Assembly (NCBI RefSeq): GCF_026210795.1
Contig: NC_089433.1
Location: 1,637,001-1,701,000, forward strand
Origin: Rhizophagus irregularis
Lineage: Eukaryota > Glomeromycota > Glomeromycetes > Glomerales > Glomeraceae
Length of the DNA stretch: 64,000 nt
Direction: 5' to 3'
In this document: positions 50,623 to 61,495 of the stretch, in pieces
Layout: each line of letters begins with the position of its first letter
Position numbering within the stretch: position 1 is the stretch's first letter
Program-made: the position numbers and the translations under genes
The notes under the pieces: generated by a model
Told to the model about the DNA's origin: nothing
Database searches by the model: none
Seen by the model: only the letters and a program-made list of their open reading frames with translations

Positions 50623-52283
50623 TTATTGTGCGGACTGTGGAATTACAGCGGCACCATCATAATCTTTTTGATGTTTGGAAGGATTTGAAAGCTCACTAAT
50701 ATATGATGCCTTTCGTTTTTTGTCAGGTTGCTTTTCCAGATCTATAGAGTCATACCCCCCTCCAGGGCCCGTAGGACCTAAATCACTAGGCCCTCGATTG
50801 CTTCTTTCAAGCAAGAGAGATTTAAGGAGATTTTTCTATTTAAATCATAATTAATATACTGCTGCTTATTGAAAAATAGTGACAACATAGATTTAACACT
50901 AACCTCAATCTCTAGCTTTCTAACTTGCTCTTCAAGTAATTCACGTCGATGACGTAATTTACGCTCATTAATAACCTCATTTTCAAGCTGACGCACACGA
51001 TCTTCAAGGTAATCATTACGTTCTTTTAATTGTATTTCTAAAGTTCTTCTATTTACCATATCAATATCAGATTCTATTTTAATTTGATCTTCAATTCTCT
51101 GCTGAGAATCTTGAGAATATTGAATATAACGTGCAGATGAAGTCTTAACAGATTCAACAGGAAAAACTATTTGCCCATGTGAAATTCGATTCGAATTATT
51201 AACGGGATTATGTATAGATTGTTGTTGATTTGAAGAAGTTTTTTGCATCTGAATTTTTTGCTGCCATTGTTTAATTTGTTCTTGTGATTGCCTCTGAGAT
51301 TCTGAGTGTATTATTGGTGATTTATTCACTTGTCTTTGATTTGAATCCACACCATTTTTATCAATTTGTTGCTTTTGCTGTGGCGGTGGAAGTGGCTGTT
51401 GTTGTTGAGGCTGAGATTGTAATTGTTGCGGCTGCTCTTCAGTTTGTTGTTGTCCATTTGCTGACGGTTGGTATAGTTTTTTCTGTGGTCCACCACAGAA
51501 ACTTTCTGCGCGTAAATGTCTGTTCAGGGCATCTAATCTCGCAAAACTTCTCTTACAATGTGGACATTGATAGGGCTTTTCACCCGTATGTAATTTTGCG
51601 TGTCTTTTCAAATCGTGGTGTCGACGGAAAAAGTGCTGACATACTTCGCATTGAAAAGGTTTTTCTTGGGAATGAGTTAATGCATGTGATTTTAGATTAT
51701 GTTGCCGACTAAATGTTTGATTACATTCTGTACAAACGTATGGCTTTGACTTTGCTGGACTAGGACTTTGAGGCTGCCCAGAAGTAGTCAATTTTCCCTG
51801 AGGATTTACAGAAAACGAATTGAATAAACCCGTAGGTGAGCTACCCTTTTGTGTTGGTAAAGGAGTAGGAGGAGAAGTTAAATTACTAGAATCGGAGCTA
51901 TAATTAGCTGGTGATAAAATCGGGGAACCGGATATTGCTCTCTGAGAATTAGGCGTTAACATATTTATATCTTGTGAAGAAAAATTGTTATTTTGAGGAG
52001 TCGATTCGCCAGGAGACGAAGTGTGTATCTCTGGAACCTGAGAGGAGTTTGCACCGATACTAGATAAGTTAGAAACTTTGTTTGGAGAAGAATCTTGTTT
52101 AGAAATAAGAGAAATAAGATGCTCTGTATTTTGAGTTTGCGGTTCGGCAGGTTGAATACGAAATGAATTTATAGAGGAGTTCGAGGGGGAAGTTGTCGAA
52201 GAATCTGTGTATAAAGGCAAGTCTTCTTTCGTTGAATCATTTTTAGGTTCAGAGTTATGATTTGTTTCAATTCCAACATCCAT
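50623..52283 (-). CDS. C2H2 zinc-finger transcription factor with C-terminal coiled coil
   Basis: Two exons (52283-50904 and 50835-50623) joined at phase 0; the last acceptor is TTTAAATAG. About 530 residues. The N-terminal 180 residues are Ser/Thr/Pro/Asn-rich, as in activation or regulatory regions. Then come three adjacent fingers, YVCTECNQTFSRQHNLKSH, FQCEVCQHFFRRHHDLKRH and YQCPHCKRSFARLDALNRH, with TGEKP-type linkers and a trailing FC. A Gln-rich stretch follows (about 51360-51470), then a leucine/charged coiled coil (DYLEDRVRQLENE... RELLEEQVRKLEIE) and a short basic tail with KKRK. Finger sequences recall fungal Crz1/Azf1-type factors, but I cannot name an orthologue. A promising dimeric nuclear regulator; targets unknown. 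Confidence 0.88.
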
Positions 52284-54181
52284 TTTTTTTGCGTTGAAGA
52301 AATTGCTGTGGCTTGAAATGTGGGTTGAGTGGGAGGCGTGAGAGGCAAAAGGAAAATGCCAGGGGTATTTATTAGACGATTATGAATTTGTGATCTTCAA
52401 TCAATGATTGATGAAAAAGGAATAGCGCTTGTGGATGGTGTACTGGTGAAACTGGTGAACAAAACCAATAAGGCAAGACGTTTCCCGGTGGCGTTCGTCT
52501 TGTGTACAAAACTTATAAACTATAAATATATTATAAAATAAAGGCCTAAAATACCTAATATAGAATGGAAAGAAAAAAAAACGCCCGTAATATCCCATCT
52601 ATTTATGGTATATTTTCTATACTTGAACATTGTAATGAAAATGTAATGTTCTATAAAATACTTCGAATATTTTGCTACAAAGAATACTATTTTCAAGACT
52701 TTTTTTTTCGGAAGAATTTCTAAATAATTATGTTGGTAAAATTTTTTATTTTTAAAAAATTCAGGTTAATAAACAAGGATATTACGCTTGAGGGCTTATT
52801 TCTTTGAACGGTGCCACGGCGCTGTGCAGTCTAGCCATCCATGTATTAACTAACACACAGCCACCAATTGCTTTTACGGGTGTTAAAAACAGCATCATCT
52901 GGACCGTAAGATCGAGTGATCGGAAAAAAAACACGGTGTGGCAGTGTAGTATTATTATCGGGAACAGTTCTTTGTTTTTTTTTTGTTTAAAGGTGCAAAG
53001 ATGCGAGATTTAAATTATATTCAAGCGGCTGGCTGTGAGAATCAAAGCCGAGCCCATTTCGATTGTTATTCTGAAAATAATTATTATTTCAATGGAAGAA
53101 ATTCAAACAGCAAAAATTACTTTTCCGGGAAATATCCATAAAAAGCTTTGCTAATGAGCCGCACTAAAGAATACTCTGTATGCATTCATTGGTTGTAGTA
53201 AATGTAACACTACCGTATTTTGAGGCTTGCTTCTCGGGTATATAATCATTTGGTAACTTACATAATAACTCGCCCACAATGCCTGGCTCGATAGGGCTGG
53301 AGCAAATCTATACTTGCGAAAAAACTGTTATTTTTCAACCCGAGGGGTTTTATTAAAAAAATTTGCCTTCCTATAAAGGCAATTTCAAGATCTCGATTAA
53401 TTTTTTAATCGCTTATATAAATCAAATAATTAGGGTGGCTAAGGGCATAATCGTCAGTTAATTTACATCATTAAATTCGGAAACGGAAAGTATATATCGG
53501 GTAAGATCAATCTAATGCCGAAATTTTAATTCGTCGTTCTCTAAGTTTGATAGAGTTATAAAATATTCTTTATGGTTCTTCTGAGTGTCTTACCGATCAA
53601 GATTCCGAGCAGAAAGAGTCTCTTGAATTTTGATAACAAAAAATTTATAAACTTAATTTATGAATTTCTTCCGTGGAAAGAAAAAAATGAATGTAAATTA
53701 GTAGAACATTTAAATCACATGCAAAAAAATTGTTAACCTCTAACCTACTTTACCTAATTTTACTAAAAAATATAAGCAAGTGGCGTAATAAGATGACACA
53801 AATTTTATGTCATAATGATGTATTTTTACCTGTTATATTCCTGACTGCATTAGCACTTTTACCGTTAAAAATTATGCGCAAGTTCCTTAATTACTAAATC
53901 TGGAACTTAGGAACTGCCAAATCCAAAATTTTTCCGTTTTTTGATCTGCTTTGACTCTGATTAGATTTCTTCACGTGAAACTAAATTACGCGCGTCGCAA
54001 AACATGCAAGAACTTACAACAAATCCACAAGGAGGGCTCGCGAATATCAAGACGGGTGAACCTATAGTTTATAACAAGGAGACGATAGCTGACTTGTATC
54101 TTTTTATAAAAGTGACGCGTCAAATTTAAATCTATAAACTCGATAGCATAGACACCTTAACTCTCTTTATTGCGTTAAAGT
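52284..54181. other. 1.9-kb intergenic region upstream of the C2H2 factor and POL12
   Basis: Long by local standards; the two genes diverge from it. Stretches at 52790-53330 are less AT-rich than the rest but show no coding frame with recognisable features. Long promoters are common for regulatory genes, so this may belong mainly to the zinc-finger gene. A cell-cycle box lies near its right end. Confidence 0.5.
54113..54122. promoter_or_regulatory. MluI cell-cycle box upstream of POL12
   Basis: TGACGCGTCA, a perfect 10-base palindrome containing ACGCGT, 60 bases before the POL12 start codon. ACGCGT is the site of the MBF (Mbp1/Swi6) G1/S activator in fungi, which drives DNA replication genes. 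A related ACGCGCGT occurs at about 53986. Confidence 0.6.
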
Positions 54182-56174
54182 ATGGAAGAGAAAGGGATTC
54201 AAATGGAAAAACAACATAAGAGAAATGATGTAGCGAAAAAATTCTTTGAACGAGGAAATAAAGGGAAAGTAGAATATGTCCTTAATTCAAATATATCAAC
54301 ATATGATAGTTCTCAAAATATCAAACAATGTAAAATAGTTTTAATAGCGGATAAACAGGTTGAGAGCTATCGATATATGTACCAAACGCGAATACTTGAA
54401 GGTATAATATTGAATAATTATCTATAAAATCAATTTTTATTCATTGACTTCTTATTTAATTCTGTAGAATTAGATGTTAGATTTTCTAGTTTATCAACAA
54501 TTATAAAAAATCATGAAGTTTTTGATGCATTCCACATCAATCAAGTAAGAAACGTGACTAAAACCTTCGGCTGAAAGTTTTGAACAGCTATTGATTTTGG
54601 ATGAACTATTTCTAAAATATTTTTTAGAATATAATTGGCAGAATCTGTTGTGATTCAGAGGGAAAGCTTAATGATGAATCTGTCTTGCTAGAAATCCCAG
54701 AAAAACGAAATCGGTTGAAATTATCGCTCAATAAAATTGAATCATATGCCTTATTTTCTGGACAGGTATTTCTCTTATTTCTCTGCAAATCGCATTTTAT
54801 ATGAATTAACTTTTTTTCTTCTTTTAAAAAAATTATAATTAGATAGTGGGTGTTAAAGGTACTATGAAAAACGAAGAAAATTATTTAGAAATAAATAATA
54901 TATTTGAGGTAATATATATCATTTTTTAAATTTTATTCGAATTTTATAAACTTTAGATAACTTTATTATTATCTTTATTATCTTACAAATATAGGTACCC
55001 TTATTGCCTATGTATAAAAGTCCATTCGGCGAATTAGTTGAATTAAATGTAAAACCATTAAATATAGTGGTTGCAGCCGGACCATTTACTTTTGATGTTG
55101 GATTTGGATATGAACCTTTCAATGAGTTACTTATTAAGATGGAACAAGAAAAACCTGATCTCCTAATCTTGGTAATTTTTTTTAAAAAAAATAAAGTGAT
55201 TTGTAATAACTTTTATGCTTTTTATTAATTATTTACTTAGTTAGGACCGTTTGTGAGCGAAGATCATCCTCTTTTAATAGAAAAGAATACACCTAAAACC
55301 CCCGGTGAACTTTTTAAAGAACATGTTACTGATAAATTGAGTAAATTTATAAAGGCTTCGCCTGGTGTATCAATTGTCATGGTTCCAAGCACCAAGGATC
55401 TATTTCACTGTTCATTTGTTTTTCCACAGCCTCCATTTCCCAAATCAGGATTACCAAAGGTATTATTTATCAATTATTTACTAAGTAGAAATACATTATT
55501 AATTAAATGATAAATTCTTTAGGATGTCATCTGTACATCTAACCCTGCTCAATTCCGAGTAAATGAGATAACGTTTGTTATTGATAATGTTGATATCTTA
55601 TTTCATCTTGCCTCAAATGAAATTGAAAGGTATATTAAAATTGTATTTAAAACTTGAAAATACGCATAAATTAATTTGTTAAATTTATAGAAATGCGGCA
55701 CCTGCTTTAGATCGAATGGGAAGGTTATCACGTCACATATTGATACAAAGACAGTATGTATCTTCAATTTAGTAAATATGTAAAACAATTTCTTTAAAGA
55801 GATTCTATTTTTTTAGTCTTTATCCATTATTTCCTACATCACCTGAAGTAAATCTCGAATACAAGAAATCTAGTTTTCTTGAATTACAAAATTTGCCCGA
55901 TATACTGATTCTTCCCTCAAAACTTAAATATTTTGCGAAGGTAATTACTTTTAAATATTGCGCACTTTCGGATTGAATACTTACAATAATTTTTTTTTTT
56001 AATAGATTGTTGAAAATGTTATTTGTATTAATCCCGGTTATCTATCAAAAGGCGAATCTGGCGGAACGTATGCAAAAATAACTATACATCCTTTACAACA
56101 GACACTTATGGAAGGTGCATTTATAGAAAATTTAGTTTCTAAAAGGGCCAGAGTTGAGATAGTTAGAGTTTAGT
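54182..56174 (+). CDS. POL12: DNA polymerase alpha subunit B (Pol12/POLA2), short N-terminus
   Basis: Regulatory B subunit of the polymerase alpha-primase complex. About ten exons, roughly 470 residues. Seen: KGKVEYVLNS, then the OB-fold part (IIGRICCDSEGKLND, YALFSGQIVGVKG, EVPLLPMY) and the inactive phosphoesterase part (VVAAGPFTF, KPDLLILLGPF, VSIVMVPSTKD, VFPQPPF, SNPAQFRVNEITF, DILFHLAS, ILIQRQSLYPLFP, DILILPSKLKYFAK), then the terminal CINPGYLSKGESGGTYAKI. The family's separate N-terminal domain (about 100-200 residues in other eukaryotes) is not found: the protein starts just before the central region, and the upstream DNA holds the cell-cycle box rather than a credible exon. Start choice is therefore the main doubt. 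Confidence 0.92.
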
Positions 56175-56536
56175 AATGTACTTATCTATTCCAAATAATA
56201 ATAAGTTTAATAGATTTTAAACATTAAATTGTTATATTGTGTATATCATGAGATACAGAGTATTGAGTATACAGTATAGAAAGTAAATAGCATAATTAAG
56301 TTATCCTCCTCCATACATAAACCCACAAATCTAGTGAACTAAACCAATTATTCATGATATACAGATAAAGGAACAAAAACGATCTATTTTCTTGCTATCT
56401 CATATCAAAATATACATGTATATAACTCTTACAATAATAATAATTACCTTAAATATTAAAAAACATAATTTTTTTTTTTCGTTACATTATTCTATTCAAA
56501 GTTAATTTCTATAAGTTTACTTATCATCCATATTTT
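56175..56536. other. Convergent 3' intergenic region POL12 / SLX4-like
   Basis: 362 bases between facing stops; AT-rich, with no feature beyond presumed 3' UTRs. Confidence 0.5.
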
Positions 56537-57808
56537 TCATGATAACTGATAATGCCAAATCATGTCTGTAATATAATCATCTCTTGTCAAAGGATTATCA
56601 TCTCCCCCAAAAGCCTGTATTTCCCACAATGTATAAGGATGTCTTTTGCGATTTGGACGACCTTCTATTTCATTGTAATTCTGACGAGCATATTTTTCTC
56701 CTACTTCACTTTTTGGGAATTTTGGTGCGGGAGGTAAACTCTTGAAAATTTCACTTATAGTCGGACGATTAAAAAACATTATCTTAGCTCGTTCTTTAGC
56801 TTTTTTAATAGCATCTGCACAGGATAATATTGGGGTAGTGTCCAAATTGTACTTAACTTTCTTTCTTTTTTGTGACAATGGTAAAATAGATCTCGACAAT
56901 GCCACGCCAACTTGGAAATCATCGTCATCATCATCGATTTCCTTTTTACGTTTATCAGATTTTTCAACGGTCGATCTAGCCTTAAAGACTATTGAACTCT
57001 GGAAATCATCATCATCATGATCAAGTATGGAAACGTTATACGAACGTGAAACGACAAAAGATAATTTCGGATTCTCCTTAGATATTGAGTCCGTTTTTGA
57101 TAGTTTATCATTAGAAATTGGATTAAAATAATTCGTTAACTTCTTTTCTTTATGACCTATATGTGGTGAAGTTTTTCCTGGTCTTGGAATTATGCTTGAA
57201 GACAGGTAACTAGGAGGATCTCTTCCATATTTTCTTTTTAATTCTTGTAGAAATTCTAACATTTTATTTGGTGTATATTTATGTTTTCTACCACACGTCT
57301 TGAAATGATTAAGTTTTCCTTTCTCGGTCTTGGCTTTGAAAGTTATATTACAACATGGACATACCATAGCAATGGCAAATAAAGAATGTTGTTCTTTGTT
57401 TTCACTCTGTTTCGCGTCGAATTTCTTAACGGAAATAGAGTTTGTTTCAATCTCAATTTTATTGTCGAGGCATGCATTAATATGTAATTCACGAGTGTTA
57501 AGTGAACAATAACTAAGATTCTTTCCACACACTATACAAAACTCTGTAGTAGTTTTGTCTTGCTTATTTATATTGTTAGTGGTCGCAGTACTCCTTTGAA
57601 CAATCATTTTTTCATTAGTTGAGTTGGTAATGATGGTAGTATCAGCTGTCGGTATCATCGCGTTAGTCTTTTTATTGGTCATATTTTCTTTTCCTTTAGG
57701 ATGTACCGCTGAACATTCTTTTTCAGGAAGTTTACGCTTTAAAAGTTCTTTGATTCTCTGTTTTCTTTCCATATTTAGATAAATTTTAGATAAATGGTTT
57801 ATTGGCAT
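56537..57808 (-). CDS. SLX4-like protein with tandem UBZ4 zinc fingers
   Basis: Single-exon gene, 423 residues. Two adjacent fingers: CIVCGKNLSYCSLNTRELHINAC (C-x2-C...H-x3-C, about 57450-57530) and CPCCNITFKAKTEKGKLNHFKTC (about 57290-57360). The N-T-R-x-x-H-I-N-x-C-L-D phrase and the following helix TPNKMLEFLQELKRK closely follow animal SLX4, the scaffold for Slx1 and other structure-specific nucleases. The rest is acidic (runs of D in DDDDDFQ), with a basic KRKK stretch and a conserved-looking C-terminus (YTLWEIQAFGGDD). I do not clearly see BTB or SAP domains. An in-frame ATG 13 codons downstream (MERKQRIKELLKRK) is an alternative start. FAN1/RAD18-type UBZ proteins are less likely because no nuclease or RING is present. 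Confidence 0.68.
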   Translation of the reverse strand: MPINHLSKIYLNMERKQRIKELLKRKLPEKECSAVHPKGKENMTNKKTNAMIPTADTTIITNSTNEKMIVQRSTATTNNINKQDKTTTEFCIVCGKNLSYCSLNTRELHINACLDNKIEIETNSISVKKFDAKQSENKEQHSLFAIAMVCPCCNITFKAKTEKGKLNHFKTCGRKHKYTPNKMLEFLQELKRKYGRDPPSYLSSSIIPRPGKTSPHIGHKEKKLTNYFNPISNDKLSKTDSISKENPKLSFVVSRSYNVSILDHDDDDFQSSIVFKARSTVEKSDKRKKEIDDDDDDFQVGVALSRSILPLSQKRKKVKYNLDTTPILSCADAIKKAKERAKIMFFNRPTISEIFKSLPPAPKFPKSEVGEKYARQNYNEIEGRPNRKRHPYTLWEIQAFGGDDNPLTRDDYITDMIWHYQLS

Positions 57809-58056
57809 GCAAAAGTGAATTAAATAATTAATAAAAGAAAAAGAAAACGCGCTATCTGATCTGATATTCTTTCATATCACCCTTATACAATCACATCAAC
57901 ATGTGACGGTAATTTCAGCCAATTTTGTAATGAATGTTATGTAATTCCTAATTCATAATAAACTTAATTTTCTAATATTTTATATAATAGAAGAAAGTTG
58001 AATATTAAATGCAGTATCATCACATACTTTTTAAAGAAGAATCTCTATTTTTTTAT

Positions 58057-60461
58057 TTATTTTAAAGGTATTTTGAGTATAAGTTCTATAGATTTATTTA
58101 CATTTTTTATTAGAGACTCTATTTTTTTATTTGTTTTTTCGGTTATTCTCATATTTTGAGTCCCTTTGAGGTTATTTAAATAATCTTCAACGGTAAATGC
58201 CGCATTTCTTTTTGGTGTAATAAAAATAGAGGATACCGGATTGTATGGAGAATATCGTATTGTAGGTGATATTGTTTTTAAATTTTCTTTCTAAATAATA
58301 GAGAAATTGGTATGTAAATCAATTCTTTACAGAGAATAAAAAGAATAATTTTTTTTTTTACCTTATTCTCTTTTGTTTCGATATTTTCCGCTAGTTCGTT
58401 TAATTGTTCATCGAACTTCTCTTCGTTATTTAGTTTTCCTTTAGTTTTTTCATTTGTTATAATATCACCCATTTTATAAATTTCCTCAATTGATTTGACA
58501 TTATTTACTTGACCATCAATTATGTCTCCCTCATCTGTAATAGTTTCGTCTATAATATTAAGTTCTTCCATATGTGTAATAATATTTTGTTCGTATATAT
58601 TAAATTCTTCCATATCTGTAATGACATTTCGTTCACTTTTGTCAATTATGCAAAGTTCCTCCATATCTGTAATCATATTTCGTTCATTCTCATCCATGAT
58701 CGTACTATTTGATTCTTTATTTACAATAATATCAAGTTTCTCTTCATTTTCTATAATGTTATTACGTTCCCCCTCATTTGTAATAATGTTATTTAGTTCC
58801 TCCTCATTTGTTATAATGTCATTCCGTCCCTTCTCATTTGTTATAATGTCATTTCGTCCCTCCTCATCAATAACATTACTTTGTTCTTCCCTATTTATAA
58901 AGACATTTTCTCGTTCATCTTCTTCCACGCGCGTTAAAACATAATTTAGTAGATCTTGGCTCATAAGATGTTCCTCATTTTCGCTAATATTACTTAATTT
59001 TTCATTGATTCCTTCCTCAACTGAAAAATTCATCGATTTTTCCTTAATTTCTTCTCGTGTTCTTCTAAGTTTATCAACAGACTCGTCCCCTTTCGTTTGA
59101 TCATTATTTATTAGTCCGATAATCTCTTCCTCGTTGGTTTGAGCATTATTTACTTGTTCAACAATTCTTGTTCCTTCTTCGTCTGTGCTGTTATTGTCAA
59201 CCTTTTTTATTTGCTCATCAATCTCCTCACTTTTTTCGATAAATTCTGCACGTTCCTCAATTCCATTTATACTAATAATGTTTGGTAATTCGTCAATTCT
59301 TTTTTCGTTTATATCAGTAATATTGTGTGGTTCGTCTATATTCTCCTCAGTTATATTAATATTTTTTGATGGTTCGTCATTTACATTCTCATCTATACTA
59401 GTAAGTGATTCGTTCACATCCATATTAATTATCCTTAGTAGCTCGTCCATATTCGTACCAGCTATCATTGGAATTACTTCTTCATTTATATTAATAATAT
59501 TTAATGATTCGTCAATTTCATTCTCATCCATACTAATAATATTTAATGGCTCGTCCATATTCGTATTAATTAACATTGGTTCGTCAAAAATTATTTCTTC
59601 ATTTATATTCTCATCTACACTAGTAATAATTAGTGGGTCATCCACATTCATACTAATTATCATTAGTGATTCGTCAATTACTTCTTCATTTATACTAATA
59701 ATATTTGATGATTCGTTGATTCTCTCATTACTGATACTAATATTATTTGGTGATTCGTTGATTTTCTCCTCATTTACACTAATTATCATTGGTGGTTTGT
59801 CGATTATTTCTTCATTTATACTAATAATATTTGATGATTCGTTGATTCTCTCGTTACTGATACTAATATTATTTAGTGATTCGTTAATTTTCTCCTCGTC
59901 AATTACTTCTTCATTTATACTAATAATATTTGATGATTCGTTGATTCTCTCATTACTTACACCAATATTATTTGGTGATTCGTTAATTTTCTCCTCATTT
60001 ACACTAATTATATTTGATGGTTCGTTTAGTGATTCGTTAATTTTCTCATCTATTTCAAACCTCACATTTAATTTTTTATTTTTTTTAGTACGAGAAGTAA
60101 GATCAACGACCTCTACATCATTTTTATTATCGACATCTGCATCCTTTTTATTTCCACGAGATTTTTTCGATTTTGAAGGGGTTTTAGCAAAAAATATACA
60201 GGTATCGCCTCCTCTTTTACGATGTTCCTCCCTTTTAATTTATTAATTAAGTGAATAAAAAGTAATAAAAAAGACGCTATAAATAAATGAAAAAGATTCT
60301 TACACAGGATCATCGTCAGGTTCCCAACAATCTAGTTCGATCCCACAATACATACAAAATACATTATCTTCTGAAGTATAAGTTGGGGCAAAATAAAATC
60401 CAGCTTTCGCCATCTAACATTTTAAGAAACGCGTTAGAAATAATAAAAATAATAATAATAA

Positions 60462-60500
<39 letters not shown>

Positions 60501-61040
60501 ACTAAAATAAATTTAGATACCTTTTTGCTCGTTATAGCCCAGCCTTTCTTACCGTCATGCGGCCACCAGTTTTTAAATGTTTTAAACCTGATATCACACA
60601 TATTTTTGGAATTTGGCCATTGAGCCTCATTATCCCAATTAAAAGGTATGTTATTATCGAGTTCTTTTTTAATATGTTGACAAATAGCCCAAACACAATC
60701 AGGAGAATTAGTGAAGTGTTCTTCACATGGAACATCATCTGGACGCCAACAATCCATTGATTTGTGACATAAGTAACATGTCACATTATCTGGGGATTTT
60801 TTTGACGGATTAAAATAAAATCCCGCAAGCGATAACTTTTTTTTTTTAAAAAAAAAAAAAAAAAATGTTAACTTCAATTATTTTTGTATCAAAACGAATG
60901 CAAAATAAATTAATAATAGTAATAATGATAATACATACAGTTTCAGGAGTTGGCTTATATCCATCGGACGATTTGTATGGCCATTTCATTTTTTTACTCG
61001 TAAAAGATTTCAAACGGTTATCATACAAATACATACTCAT
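58057..61040 (-). CDS. BIR1: Survivin/Bir1-like protein with two BIR domains
   Basis: Fungal Bir1 is the survivin subunit of the chromosomal passenger complex with Aurora and INCENP. BIR1 domain: exon 1 (MSMYLYDNRLKSFTSKKMKW, then GYKPTPET) plus LSLAGFYFNPSKKSPDNVTC, CHKSMDCWRPDDVPCEEH and the last C in SPDC. BIR2: RFKTFKNWWPH, MAKAGFYFAPTYTSEDNVFC, CGIELDCWEPDDDP. The zinc ligands C-C-H-C are evident in the first. A basic linker (KTPSKSKKSRGNKK) follows, then about 590 residues of acidic Asn/Glu/Ile-rich repeats, and a C-terminal segment (KENLKTISPTIRYSPYNP... FTVEDYLNNLKG) that ends IPLK at 58057; fission-yeast Bir1 also has a conserved C-terminus for INCENP binding. In-frame sequence upstream to 61127 could extend the N-terminus. 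Confidence 0.87.
58400..60045 (-). repeat. Degenerate coding repeats in BIR1
   Basis: Repeated units around E-x-I-N-E-S-x-N-x-I-S-[IV]-[SN]-x-E. At DNA level, ATATTTGATGATTCGTTGATTCTCTC recurs starting at 59701, 59827 and 59926 (spacing 126 and 99 bases, multiples of three). The other end of the tract has a different unit built on E-x-N-x-I-I-x-N-E. Expansion in whole codons keeps the frame open. Confidence 0.85.
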
Positions 61041-61495
61041 ATTTGGAAACTTTAAGAAAAGCGTGTAAAAATATTTGAAGATAAAAGAGAATATTATTGA
61101 AATATTACTAGAATATTTAAAAGTCAAGAAACTTTTGTTTATTCAGAAAGAGTTCAGAAAGAGAATGTTTTCGACGCGAAAAAGGTCAACTGATCCTTAT
61201 AAATAAAATTATTTCACGTGATTAAATTTATTACGTCACGAGTATGTTCTGAAATTTCAACTTTTTATTATTATTTACTCATATCTTACAAAGAAAAAAA
61301 AAAAGAAAATTTTTTTTTACCGTAATAATATATAAAAAAAACTAACTATATAAATTATATAAAGAAACTAAAAATTTTGAAAGAAAAGAAATATATTTAC
61401 ATAATTTCTTTCATTTTTTACTTTACAAAAAAAAAAAAAATATATATATATTTTTATATATTTTCTACTTTAGTGTTTTTTTTTCTTTTTTTTTT
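61041..61495. other. Intergenic: BIR1 promoter and 3' region of the next gene
   Basis: 455 bases. Low-complexity A and T runs at 61290-61490. A TCACGTGA-type palindrome occurs at about 61215. Confidence 0.5.
61173..61182 (-). promoter_or_regulatory. SCB/MCB-like cell-cycle box upstream of BIR1
   Basis: GACGCGAAAA on the plus strand (TTTTCGCGTC in the BIR1 direction), about 135 bases before the BIR1 start. It fits the CRCGAAA (SCB) core and overlaps ACGCG. Suggestive only. Confidence 0.4.

Noticed and set aside
51284-51712. 142-codon plus-strand frame
   Set aside because: Antisense shadow of the Gln-rich and zinc-finger part of the C2H2 gene.
53205-53260. Relation between this segment and the hairpin end at 31481
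   Set aside because: Only scattered words (ACCGTAT, GCTTGCTTCTCGGG) are similar; too weak to call a shared repeat.
52790-53330. Less AT-rich stretch considered as tRNA, 5S rRNA or lost gene
   Set aside because: No A/B-box pair, no cloverleaf and no long coding frame could be made out.
54004-54129. Upstream ATG frame as a POL12 first exon
   Set aside because: It encodes 41 residues then a stop, has no obvious donor in frame, and contains the cell-cycle box; more likely promoter or 5' leader.
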